Positions 26,412 through 34,570 of a stretch of DNA of 36,635 nucleotides are shown piece by piece. The stretch comes from Pontibacter silvestris. Lineage in GTDB: Bacteria; Bacteroidota; Bacteroidia; Cytophagales; Hymenobacteraceae. The position numbers were made by a program, and so were the translations under genes. The stretch covers positions 1 to 36,635 of the forward strand of contig NZ_JAJJWI010000032.1 in assembly GCF_020907275.1 (NCBI RefSeq), in the 5' to 3' direction. The notes beneath the pieces were generated by a model. That model did no database searches, had not been told where the DNA came from, and saw only the letters and a list, made by a program, of their open reading frames with translations. Position 1 is the stretch's first letter; the number at the start of each line of letters is the position of its first letter.

Positions 26412-27008
26412 ATGGCTATTCCAGAAAGAGACGAAGAAGTAATTCAAGAGATCAAGGAAGCAGCACAGGTACTGTTTCGGAAATATGGCTTAAAAAAAAC
26501 CACAATGAATGAAATTGCAGGTGCTTTAGGCAAAGGGAAAAGTACGCTTTATTACTACTTTAAAAGTAAGGATGAGATTTATGAAGCAGTGGTAATGGAT
26601 GAGATGCATGATGTGTTTGCTAAGGTTAAGGAGGCAATTAATGATGCTCCAAATGCTAAAGAAAAATTGAAAGCATATTCTGTGACCCATATCAAAACTG
26701 TTAAAGAAAAAATCACTTTAAAAGAGACAACAGGAATACCTATATGTGAAAGTTTTGAGGTTATAAATAAAATAAGGAAAAGATACGATCTTACTGAAAT
26801 AAGTTTTATCAAAAATCTGCTTAAAGAAGGCGTGGAGAGCGGAGAGTTCAAGCCTTTAAGTCCTAATGACATTGATCTTTTGGCTTATACCGTTGTTTGC
26901 TCACTACGTGGGCTGGAGCTACCTCTATTCGTTGACAAAGGCTATCCTGACATTGATTTAAGAATCGAAGCCGTAGTTGACTTAATACTGAATGGTATCG
27001 CCAAGTAA
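26412..27008 (+). CDS. TetR/AcrR-family transcriptional regulator
   Basis: The 198-residue protein has a standard N-terminal TetR DNA-binding domain: LFRKYGLKKTTMNEIAGALG followed by GKSTLYYYFKSKDEIYEAV (helix-turn-helix about 32-60). A divergent helical ligand domain follows. It lies directly after the lipid block on the same strand, separated by a short gap that contains a palindrome. TetR proteins often sense lipids or acyl-CoAs, so it may control the sphingolipid operon, itself, or both; this is inference from position. The next gene on the far side is convergent (MscS), so TetR closes the + strand block. Confidence 0.9.
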   Translation: MAIPERDEEVIQEIKEAAQVLFRKYGLKKTTMNEIAGALGKGKSTLYYYFKSKDEIYEAVVMDEMHDVFAKVKEAINDAPNAKEKLKAYSVTHIKTVKEKITLKETTGIPICESFEVINKIRKRYDLTEISFIKNLLKEGVESGEFKPLSPNDIDLLAYTVVCSLRGLELPLFVDKGYPDIDLRIEAVVDLILNGIAK

Positions 27009-27104
27009 TCATGTAATAAATAGCGTTTTGCAACTTCCTGAAATATTTAAATAAAGGAGTAACCACACCTTGTTTTGATAAGGCGTAGGTAAGTTTTTAC
27101 TGTA

Positions 27105-28436
27105 CTATTCACCTTCTGCTCCAAAGGTTTTAACCTCCGCCGGTGCACCATTAGGATTTATAAACTGCACCTGCTGGCGCGGATACACTGGAATGATCCT
27201 GTTCATATATTCAGGTTTAGCTAACTCCTGGCTGGTACGGAAGATTAATTCGCTTTTCCATTTTCTTCGCTCACGGGCACCTACCAGGTAGCGGATAATA
27301 ACGTTTGTCCAGGAGTCATCTAAAGACAAAAAAACCTGTGGCTTTTCATTTACAAAATCTCCCAAACCGGCTTTCTGAACCAATTGACTGTACTGACGGG
27401 CGGGTTCTTCCATATAACTTCCTAAGAGGTTCAGCGCCACATTTTCCAGTACCTGCATCGAGAGCTGAATGTCTGATTCGTTTGCTACAGCTATTGCCAG
27501 CTCATCCCACACATAAGGAAAATCACCTGTAAGATTTATGACAGTGCCTGATAAGATCTCATTGTTCGGAAAGGTAACGAGCCTGCCGGTAGGTTGTTCG
27601 GCCTGTACAAAGCCAGACTGGTAAGGTGCTCCAATTTCCCAGACAGTGGTAGTCAGGAAATCAATACGGTACACATCTCCAAAAACTTCACCTACTCTTA
27701 TTCGGTCACCTACGCGATAGTAGCCCTGAAATGAGTTCAGCAGCCACCCTGTAAAACTCTCGATAGGTGTTTGCAGCGACCATGAAAGTGCCAGGCCTAT
27801 TAAACCAAAGGAGCCTAATAAGGCACGAATATCACCTGCTACCACACTAAAAGCTATACCTATGGCAAATAACCATACTGATATATTTACTAGCGAAATA
27901 ATTGCACTGGAACTATGCCAGCGTCCTATTAAACTGTGCAGCAGCATACGTAAAAGCCTTGCTAACAGCCAGGCCAGTATAAGCGTAACAATAGCAATTA
28001 TAATTTTGGGAAAGTTATAATAAAAGCTGTCCCACATATCCTGAAGAGCGCCAATGGCCTCATCTGCTGCCTCTTTGCTGGAGGGTGCGTCTAAACTGTC
28101 AGCGCTTGCCGTTTCATCTGCTGCTACCTCATCTATAACGGCTACTGAATCTGGTGCATCTTCCTGCTGGGGAGCATCCTGCGCAAGACCTGCTTCGCTG
28201 GGTGAGAATATCAGCAGTATAAAACCAGTCAGGGCAACGGCTAACACAGAAGCCTGTCTGAAATTCTTCAGCCTGTTTTCAGCTCCTTTTACAGCAGTGT
28301 TCTGAGAAATTTTTTTCTTAGTTCTTCTCTGGTTAAGTTTTGTTTTAAGCCTGGATGTTTGAGGCTGATTATAGCTTTGTCTTACTGATTTAAGCTTAGT
28401 GTTTTTGTTATTGAAACTTCTATTGTTAAGTGGCAT
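27105..28436 (-). CDS. MscS-family mechanosensitive channel with basic N-terminal extension
   Basis: The 443-residue inner-membrane protein carries the MscS core: two helices (about 143-163 and 180-200), the pore helix LLGSFGLIGLALSWSLQTPI (206-225), then the beta domain starting GYYRVGDRIRVGEVFGDVYRIDF and an alpha/beta C-terminal domain. It should open under membrane tension to release solutes on osmotic downshift. Odd features are a 60-residue N-terminal tail rich in Lys, Arg, Asn and Gln, an extra hydrophobic segment (63-78) that could be an internal signal or anchor, and a Ser/Ala/Asp/Glu-rich linker (about 85-128). The next Met choices are few, so the long start is kept. Convergent with the TetR gene. 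Confidence 0.88.
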   Translation of the reverse strand: MPLNNRSFNNKNTKLKSVRQSYNQPQTSRLKTKLNQRRTKKKISQNTAVKGAENRLKNFRQASVLAVALTGFILLIFSPSEAGLAQDAPQQEDAPDSVAVIDEVAADETASADSLDAPSSKEAADEAIGALQDMWDSFYYNFPKIIIAIVTLILAWLLARLLRMLLHSLIGRWHSSSAIISLVNISVWLFAIGIAFSVVAGDIRALLGSFGLIGLALSWSLQTPIESFTGWLLNSFQGYYRVGDRIRVGEVFGDVYRIDFLTTTVWEIGAPYQSGFVQAEQPTGRLVTFPNNEILSGTVINLTGDFPYVWDELAIAVANESDIQLSMQVLENVALNLLGSYMEEPARQYSQLVQKAGLGDFVNEKPQVFLSLDDSWTNVIIRYLVGARERRKWKSELIFRTSQELAKPEYMNRIIPVYPRQQVQFINPNGAPAEVKTFGAEGE

Positions 28437-28566
28437 AGGCGAGTAATGGGAATTTTAGCATCAAGTAACTCATCTCAATCAGGTATATTAACTTTTTTTT
28501 AAGTTTTAGGTTTTACTGATGTAGTCCTCAGTACAGAAATCATGGGCTGCCAAAGCTTCACAATAA

Positions 28567-28594
28567 AAAAGGCCCGACCGTAGTCAGACCTTCT
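28567..28594 (-). terminator. Terminator after the DUF2267 gene
   Basis: Read on the - strand, a 10-bp stem with two G-T pairs (AAGGTCTGAC / GGTCGGGCCTT, TAC loop) is followed by a T-run (complement of 28565-28570). It begins 28 bases after the stop codon of the gene at 28622-29050. Confidence 0.75.
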
Positions 28595-28621
28595 TAAAAG
28601 CTTTGTTTGTTTTCTTCTATA

Positions 28622-29050
28622 CTAGGCCGGAACTTCAATTTCGCTATGCAGTGCCTGGGCAATCTGGTTATACTGGCCTTCAGAAATATGATCCCGTAAA
28701 AAGTTCATAACATCCTGAAATGCATAGTACGTGTGGTCCAGGGTAGGGAAGTCAGCGTTTGCTGCAAAGGCATCCTTAGAGCGAATAAACTCCAGCCACT
28801 GCTCTTCATCCCTGATACGAACAGGTGCATTGTGTAACGTAAAGCCATCAAAATAAATACCTTTCCAAATTACAGGTAACTGTGCCGCTAAGTGAACTGC
28901 CTCACCAGACGGAATACGATCTCGAATGGCATGAAGCACAGCTTTGAATATACGTCCTGCCTTTTGTTCATCATCTATTCCTAAATAGTCACACAACTGG
29001 TGCAACCATGTTTTTGCGTCTTTTTGATAATCTTCAAAGTTCATTGACAT
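28622..29050 (-). CDS. DUF2267 protein
   Basis: The 142-residue soluble protein matches DUF2267: a helix with QKAGRIFKAVLHAIRDRIPSGEAVHLAAQLP (here split by residues 30-60), then GIYFDGF and a C-terminal helical half ending QYNQIAQALHSEI. Family members are small helical proteins common in stress-linked loci; no enzymatic function is established. Unusually for Bacteroidota, a strong Shine-Dalgarno (AAAGGAGG on the complement of 29056-29063) lies 6 bases before the ATG, which settles the start at 29050 over the internal ATG at 29044. Flanked by the MscS gene in the same direction and an intrinsic terminator. The gene may be highly expressed. Confidence 0.87.
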   Translation of the reverse strand: MSMNFEDYQKDAKTWLHQLCDYLGIDDEQKAGRIFKAVLHAIRDRIPSGEAVHLAAQLPVIWKGIYFDGFTLHNAPVRIRDEEQWLEFIRSKDAFAANADFPTLDHTYYAFQDVMNFLRDHISEGQYNQIAQALHSEIEVPA

Positions 29051-29055
29051 GTTTT

Positions 29056-29063
29056 ACCTCCTT
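29056..29063 (-). promoter_or_regulatory. Strong Shine-Dalgarno site for the DUF2267 gene
   Basis: The complement reads AAAGGAGG with the T of GGAGGT next, five to six bases before the ATG at 29050. Most other genes in the window have no recognisable Shine-Dalgarno, so this one stands out and fixes the start. Confidence 0.7.
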
Positions 29064-29450
29064 TGTTTTAGATTATACATTCATTACGCTTTACTCTAAC
29101 GATGCATATAGGAGATGGTTATGCAGATTTTGACACCACGGTTGATCCTAACATATTGTAATATAATGTGTTACTGGTTGTTGGAGACAATGGTTAAAGC
29201 CAGTAAAGCATAAATTTACATTTAGATTCTGCAGTTTTTTTTCTACTTCATAATCTAAAATGGAGGCAGTCACCAAGCTTCTGATGAATGCTACCTGGTA
29301 AAGTTTTAGCTGAAACAAGGGTAGGAGATATATTAGGTTGTATAGTCCATGATATGTGTATAGTTTAATAAGATGCATGAACTCTAATTGCTCTGGCACG
29401 ATTCTCGTTGTGGCTTTACTATATATAAACCCTATGTCAATCTTTTAACT
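29064..29450. other. Intergenic region
   Basis: About 390 AT-rich bases between divergent genes. The reading frames here resemble no known protein. I see no clear terminator, palindrome or RNA gene; promoters for the flanking genes are expected but not recognised. Confidence 0.4.
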
Positions 29451-30079
29451 ATGAAAAAATAATTCCTGGAGTCCTTGCCTGTGCTGCTGTATTATTCTGT
29501 AGCTGTGAAAGCCGACATGCTGGGTTTGATGATGAGTACCTTGAAGTAATAGGTGAGGCGGAGGTGCAAACGCCGGAAGGTGGCTACCGTTTAAACTTAT
29601 CATACAATGGGCCACTTGATATGCGTAACCAGTTTATAACCTGGGTGGATTCTCTGCAGCAGAAGGTGCCATCAATGGTGAAAATGAATGAGAACATTTA
29701 TGTGAATTATATGCCGGAGCAGATGGGGCGAAAGGTGAATAAGAATATGTTCCAGACAAGCGTTTCATATAATCTTATTGTTCAAGATAGCAGCATGTAT
29801 GATAGCATTACCTAGGATTTGCTGAAACGGAGTTTACCTTTTATAAATGTTTCTCGCATCTTTTTTGATCCTGATCAGAAAACAGCCTTACAGCATGAGC
29901 TGATGCAGAAGGCGCTTTCAAATGCTAAAGCTAAACTAAGCAGTCTGACGCAGGATGGACACAAGTATGAGATAGTGGGGATTCAAGAGCTGGATAGCAA
30001 GCTTCCTTACGGGCCGGAACATTATGACTATAACAGGGTGGTGGTAGAGCGGGTGAGGGTTAAAGCAAGGCTACTGTAG
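29451..30079 (+). pseudogene. Broken SIMPL-type (DUF541-like) lipoprotein gene
   Basis: Two lesions split one original frame. At 29451 the ATG runs into TAA after two lysines; restoring one A to the A6 run at 29454-29459 gives MKKIIPGVLACAAVLFCSC, a good lipoprotein signal, then EVIGEAEVQTPEGGYRL. The second lesion is an in-frame TAG at 29813-29815, after which the frame continues (DLLKRSLPF ... VVVERVRVKARLL) to a stop at 30077. The repaired protein would be about 209 residues, with SIMPL-like features: an N-terminal GEAEV strand and a helix with ELMQKALSNAKAKLSSL followed by a beta strand. SIMPL lipoproteins sit in the periplasm and have no firm function. Either gene decay or base-calling errors could explain this; the family call is moderate. 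Confidence 0.72.
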
Positions 30080-30158
30080 GTGTTGATTGGGAGTGATTCC
30101 TGATTGAAATGAAAGATATTTGTTTATCATAAAATACTTTTTCCTGTTTTATTCAGAG

Positions 30159-30185
30159 AAGCCGCTCAGTATGGGCGGCTTTTCT
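30159..30185 (+). terminator. Intrinsic terminator
   Basis: Arms AAGCCGC (30159-30165) and GCGGCTT (30175-30181) around a 9-base loop, followed by a TTTTCT tail. It lies 80 bases after the broken lipoprotein frame and protects gyrB from read-through. Confidence 0.75.
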
Positions 30186-30383
30186 ATTTGTGCTTTTTCC
30201 AGAACTTGGCTAAGGCTACAGGCACTAAAGCGAGCTTGAAATTGTTAAAATACAGAAGATTTTATGTTTATCCGAAATGAAACGTATAAGAGGAAAGATT
30301 CTGACCTCTATCACTGCCTAAAAGTATAGTATAAACGAAATAAAAGTGGTAATTTTACCTATTCAATCTACCCTGAAACACAC
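30186..30383. other. gyrB upstream region
   Basis: About 200 bases between the terminator and gyrB. No reading frame or RNA gene is seen. The gyrB promoter should be here; TAATTTTA at about 30349 is near the Bacteroidota -7 pattern but too weak to call. Confidence 0.35.
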
Positions 30384-32345
30384 ATGAGTGAAGTAGAAGA
30401 TAAAAAAATAATATTTAATAATTATTCAGCTGATAGCATACAGGTATTAGAAGGTCTGGAGGCAGTTCGTAAGCGCCCGGCCATGTATATCGGCGATATA
30501 GGCATTAAAGGTTTACACCACCTGGTGTGGGAGGTTGTCGACAACTCCATCGACGAAGCACTGGCAGGCCACTGCGACGAAATCTCTGTAACAATAAACG
30601 AAGATAATTCTATCTCGGTAACAGACAATGGTCGGGGTATACCTACTGATTTTCACCAAAAGGAAGGGCGCTCTGCGCTCGAGGTAGTACTTACAGTACT
30701 ACATGCGGGTGGTAAATTCGACAAGGACACTTATAAAGTGTCTGGTGGTTTACACGGTGTGGGCGTTTCCTGCGTAAATGCACTTTCTACGGACCTACAC
30801 GTGACAGTGCACCGTAACGGTAAAATTTACGAGCAGCACTATAACATTGGTGTGCCTCAGTACCCTGTGCGTGAAATTGGTGAAACAGACATAACCGGAA
30901 CAACTGTACATTTCAAGCCGGATGCCTCTATTTTCACGGTTACTGAATATAAATACGATACTATTGCCGGCCGCCTGCGCGAACTGGCTTTCCTGAACAA
31001 AGGTATCCGTATTAATCTACAGGACCTGCGTGAGCGTAATGAGCAAGGTGAACCTCTCTCTGTGTCTTTCTTCTCTGAAGGTGGCCTGAAAGAGTTTGTA
31101 ACTTATCTGGATGAAACAAGAGAAACGCTTATTCCGGAGCCAATCTACGTAGAGAGTGAGAAAAACGGTGTGCCTGTTGAAATTGCCCTGCAATATAATA
31201 CGACCTATACCGAGAATATCTTCTCTTATGTAAATAACATTAACACTATTGAAGGTGGTACGCACGTAGCTGGTTTCCGCCGTGCCCTTACCCGTACCTT
31301 AAAAAGCTATGCCGATAAATCAGGTATGCTGGACAAGGTAAAAGTAGATATTACTGGTGATGACTTTAGAGAAGGTTTAACAGCCATTATCTCTGTAAAA
31401 GTTGCTGAGCCACAATTCGAAGGTCAGACAAAAACAAAACTGGGTAATTCAGAGGTATCCGGTGCTGTGGATGTAGCTGTAGGCGAAATGCTGACTCAGT
31501 ACCTGGAGGAGAACCCAAAAGAGGCCCGTACTATTGTGCAAAAAGTTATTGTGGCAGCACAGGCCCGACATGCGGCTCGTAAAGCCCGCGAAATGGTACA
31601 GCGTAAGAACGTTTTATCCAGTACCAGCTTGCCTGGTAAACTGGCTGACTGTTCTGATAGCAACCCTGAAAACTGCGAGATTTACTTAGTAGAGGGTGAC
31701 TCTGCGGGTGGTTCTGCTAAGCAGGGGCGCGACCGTAAGTTCCAGGCTATTCTGCCTTTGCGTGGTAAAATCCTGAACGTAGAGAAAGCACAGGAGCACC
31801 GCATCTACGAAAACGAAGAGATCAAGAACATGATCACGGCACTTGGTATAAGCTTTGGCACGCCAGACGACGACAAGGCTCTGAATATAGAGAAACTGCG
31901 TTACCACAAAATCATTATCATGACGGATGCTGACGTGGACGGCTCTCACATTCGTACGCTTATCCTGACGTTCTTCTTCCGTTATATGAGAGACCTGGTA
32001 GAGAAAGGATATGTATACATTGCCCTTCCTCCGCTTTACCTGGTTAAAAAAGGTAAAGAAGAACGTTATTGCTGGAGTGAGCAGGACCGTGTTGAGGCGA
32101 TACAGGAAATTGCTAAAGGCAGAGAGGAAAGTGTGGGGGTGCAGCGTTACAAAGGTCTTGGAGAAATGAACCCTGAGCAGCTTTGGAACACTACTATGGA
32201 CCCAGGCACCAGAAGCTTAAAGCAGGTAACGATAGAATCTGCTGCCGAAGCTGATCATTTATTCTCTATGCTGATGGGTGACGAAGTAGGTCCTCGCCGC
32301 GACTTTATTGAACGTAATGCCAAATATGCACGAGTAGATGTGTAA
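30384..32345 (+). CDS. gyrB: DNA gyrase subunit B
   Basis: The 653-residue protein is full-length GyrB, the ATPase subunit of type II topoisomerase, which introduces negative supercoils with GyrA. It has the GHKL ATPase domain (RKRPAMYIGD near 33-42, VVDNSIDEALAGH, DNGRGIPTD, GGLHGVGVSCVNALS), the transducer domain, the TOPRIM domain (EGDSAGGSAKQGRDRKFQA, then DADVDGSHIRTL) and the C-terminal KGLGEMNPEQLWNTTMDP region. ParE is the alternative, but the TOPRIM string and length fit GyrB. A strong terminator follows. The gene stands alone, as often in this phylum. It is also a good phylogenetic marker for placing the organism. Confidence 0.97.
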   Translation: MSEVEDKKIIFNNYSADSIQVLEGLEAVRKRPAMYIGDIGIKGLHHLVWEVVDNSIDEALAGHCDEISVTINEDNSISVTDNGRGIPTDFHQKEGRSALEVVLTVLHAGGKFDKDTYKVSGGLHGVGVSCVNALSTDLHVTVHRNGKIYEQHYNIGVPQYPVREIGETDITGTTVHFKPDASIFTVTEYKYDTIAGRLRELAFLNKGIRINLQDLRERNEQGEPLSVSFFSEGGLKEFVTYLDETRETLIPEPIYVESEKNGVPVEIALQYNTTYTENIFSYVNNINTIEGGTHVAGFRRALTRTLKSYADKSGMLDKVKVDITGDDFREGLTAIISVKVAEPQFEGQTKTKLGNSEVSGAVDVAVGEMLTQYLEENPKEARTIVQKVIVAAQARHAARKAREMVQRKNVLSSTSLPGKLADCSDSNPENCEIYLVEGDSAGGSAKQGRDRKFQAILPLRGKILNVEKAQEHRIYENEEIKNMITALGISFGTPDDDKALNIEKLRYHKIIIMTDADVDGSHIRTLILTFFFRYMRDLVEKGYVYIALPPLYLVKKGKEERYCWSEQDRVEAIQEIAKGREESVGVQRYKGLGEMNPEQLWNTTMDPGTRSLKQVTIESAAEADHLFSMLMGDEVGPRRDFIERNAKYARVDV

Positions 32346-32371
32346 TAAAGGCTTGAATAATTAGTATTAAT

Positions 32372-32406
32372 AGTAGCGGCTGCACCTATAAAGTGCAGCC
32401 GCTACT
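32372..32406 (+). terminator. Terminator after gyrB, 14-bp stem
   Basis: Perfect arms AGTAGCGGCTGCAC (32372-32385) and GTGCAGCCGCTACT (32393-32406) with a 7-base loop, 26 bases after the gyrB stop. Only a short T-run follows, but the stem is very stable. Confidence 0.8.
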
Positions 32407-32509
32407 GCTTTAAAGTGGGTTTATAAATGTAGCTTTGGTTTTAAACCTGAACCTGTTATCTTACATTACCAGCTATTAAAATAAAAAAGAAGTACCATAA
32501 CACCTTTAC

Positions 32510-33280
32510 ATGAGTTTTGCATCAATTAAAGCCCTTCTCGACGATCGGGTAGAGCAGTATAATAAGCCTGTTTTTATTCCGAATGATCCTGTTTCTATTC
32601 CACATCGTTTCACAAAAAAACAGGACATTGAAATAAGCGGTTTCTTTGCTGCTATTCTGGCCTGGGGACAGCGCAAAACTATCATAAATAACTGCCTGAA
32701 GCTGATGGACCTGATGGATAATGCGCCCCATGATTTTATACTGAACCACCAGGAGCAGGACCTGCAGCGTTTCCTTGGCTTTAAGCACCGGACATTTAAC
32801 GACACGGACTTATTGTATCTTCTGTTTTTCTTTCAACTGTATTATCAGCAGCACGAGAGCCTGGAAATCGCTTTTACAGGAGAACATAACGAGGTAAAGA
32901 CACAAAAAGAACGGCTGGAGCATTTTCATAATACCGTGTTCAGCCTAGAGGAGGCACCACATCGTACCCGAAAACATATTTCTACGCCAGCCAGAAAATC
33001 AGCCTGTAAGCGACTGAACATGTACCTGCGCTGGATGGTACGCAGCGACAACGGTGGTGTTGACTTTGGCATCTGGAACACCATGAAAATGTCTGACCTT
33101 GTTTGTCCATGTGATGTGCATGTAGAACGCGTGGCTCGTCGGCTTGGTCTTATTACCCGTAAAGGCATGGACTGGATGACTGCCGAAGAACTGACTGAAC
33201 ACCTGAGAACATTTGACCCGGCAGACCCGGTGAAGTACGATTTTGCGTTGTTTGGGCTGGGAGTAGAGGAGAAGTTTTAA
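32510..33280 (+). CDS. TIGR02757 (DUF2400) family protein
   Basis: The 256-residue protein matches the TIGR02757 family throughout: DPVSIPHRFTKKQDIEISGF, FAAILAWGQRKTIINNCLKL, then a helical middle and KRLNMYLRWMVRSDNGGVDF and SDLVCPCDVHVERVARRLGL near residues 165-215. It has a helix-hairpin-helix-like C-terminal part reminiscent of DNA glycosylases, so an activity on nucleic acid is possible, but the family has no established function. No signal peptide, so it is cytosolic. Located between gyrB and a convergent oxidoreductase gene, and ending at a bidirectional terminator. Confidence 0.88.
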   Translation: MSFASIKALLDDRVEQYNKPVFIPNDPVSIPHRFTKKQDIEISGFFAAILAWGQRKTIINNCLKLMDLMDNAPHDFILNHQEQDLQRFLGFKHRTFNDTDLLYLLFFFQLYYQQHESLEIAFTGEHNEVKTQKERLEHFHNTVFSLEEAPHRTRKHISTPARKSACKRLNMYLRWMVRSDNGGVDFGIWNTMKMSDLVCPCDVHVERVARRLGLITRKGMDWMTAEELTEHLRTFDPADPVKYDFALFGLGVEEKF

Positions 33281-33318
33281 TACTATTCTGTCTCGTGACG
33301 TATGCAGGCAGTACAAAA

Positions 33319-33354
33319 AAAGGCTCTCACAGAACCTATGCTGTGAGAGCCTTT
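33319..33354. terminator. Bidirectional terminator, 14-bp stem
   Basis: Perfect arms AAAGGCTCTCACAG (33319-33332) and CTGTGAGAGCCTTT (33341-33354), with an A-run on the left and a T-run on the right. It lies between the convergent TIGR02757 and SDR genes and serves both. Confidence 0.88.
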
Positions 33355-33410
33355 CTTATCTTAACCTCGCAATCTAAAAGACCTGTGAGTGTTTTTTTAG
33401 CAGTAGAGTC

Positions 33411-34313
33411 TTAAATTGTTGGTTTACCCCCGGTAACAGGTATAGTAGCACCAGATATATAGCTTGACTCCTGGGAAGCCAGCAGAACATATACCGGAGC
33501 AAGTTCAGCTGGCTGGCCAGCTCGCTGCATTGGAACGCTCTTACCAAATTGTTTTACTTTGTCTTCCGGCATAGTAGACGGAATAAGCGGAGTCCAGATT
33601 GGGCCCGGAGCCACGCAGTTTACGCGTATACCTTTTTCTGCCAAAAGTTGCGCCAGGTTTGCCGTAAAGTTTTGTATAGCTCCTTTTGTAGCAGCATAAG
33701 CCAGTAGCGTTGGCGTAGGCTGGTATGCATTTACAGAAGTGGTGTTTACAATGGTGCTACCCGGCTTCATGTGCGGTTCGGCTGCTTTGCACAGGTAAAA
33801 CATAGCATAAATATTGGTGCGGAATGTACGGTCCCACTCTTCGCTAGGTACCTCCTGAAGCGACTCACGCGTCATCTGAAAAGCTGCATTGTTCACCAGT
33901 ATATCGACCTGTCCGAATTCTTTAACGGCACGCTGTACTATCTGCTTGCAGTGCTCTTCGTTCTGAATGTCGCCTGGCACTAAAACAGCTTTCTGCCCTG
34001 CTTCTTCTACATATTTAGCTGTTTCTTTGGCATCGTCATCTTCGTTAAGGTAAGCAATAAGCACATCAGCGCCTTCGCGTGCAAAGGCAATAGCCACAGC
34101 TTTACCAATACCAGAGTCAGCACCTGTGATAATAGCTTTTCGTCCGGCAAGTTTGCCTGACCCTTTATATGTTTCTTCGCCGTGGTCCGGCTTCGGTGTC
34201 ATTTCCTGCTCAGAACCAGGCACATTTTGCTGTTGCTCCGGAAAAGGAGGCTGCTTGTACTGTTTTTGTGGATCTTGTTGTGTATCAGGTTTGTTTTCTT
34301 CAGCTTGGTTCAT
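33411..34313 (-). CDS. SDR-family oxidoreductase, YhdF/stress-protein-39 type
   Basis: The classical short-chain dehydrogenase (300 residues from the ATG at 34313) has the NAD(P) motif ITGADSGIGKAVA, the NNAA block (VDILVNNAAF), catalytic Ser/Tyr/Lys in NTTSVNAYQP and AYAATKGAIQ, and PGPIWTPL. A 50-residue N-terminal tail rich in Gln, Pro and Lys (PPFPEQQQNVPGSEQEMTP) is typical of the YhdF/YdaD general-stress subgroup, which supports starting at 34313; an ATG at 34334 would add seven residues. The substrate is unknown. The tail has low complexity and is probably disordered. Convergent with TIGR02757 and divergent from the serine hydrolase gene. Confidence 0.9.
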   Translation of the reverse strand: MNQAEENKPDTQQDPQKQYKQPPFPEQQQNVPGSEQEMTPKPDHGEETYKGSGKLAGRKAIITGADSGIGKAVAIAFAREGADVLIAYLNEDDDAKETAKYVEEAGQKAVLVPGDIQNEEHCKQIVQRAVKEFGQVDILVNNAAFQMTRESLQEVPSEEWDRTFRTNIYAMFYLCKAAEPHMKPGSTIVNTTSVNAYQPTPTLLAYAATKGAIQNFTANLAQLLAEKGIRVNCVAPGPIWTPLIPSTMPEDKVKQFGKSVPMQRAGQPAELAPVYVLLASQESSYISGATIPVTGGKPTI

Positions 34314-34570
34314 AATACATAGATTAATGTTCAAGCAATAAAACGGAATCTGGCAGTAAGAGTTAAGACAAAGTCCCCAGAAATAGGAGAAAAGGTTTGA
34401 GTGTAATAAGCTTCAGATAATTGTGCTGCCTTATGATTATAGTTATATTCGCCTAACGCAGAAATTTAAACGAGGCCAATGAGCATGCACCAATATAATC
34501 TGGTAAGCTGGTTTCTCTGTGGCGAAGAATCTGTGGTTATTACCTTACTACTATCGAACAACATTTATAC

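Noticed and set aside
27078..27095. Terminator between the convergent TetR and MscS genes
   Set aside because: Only about four base pairs can form (CCTT with AAGG) and no good T-run follows.
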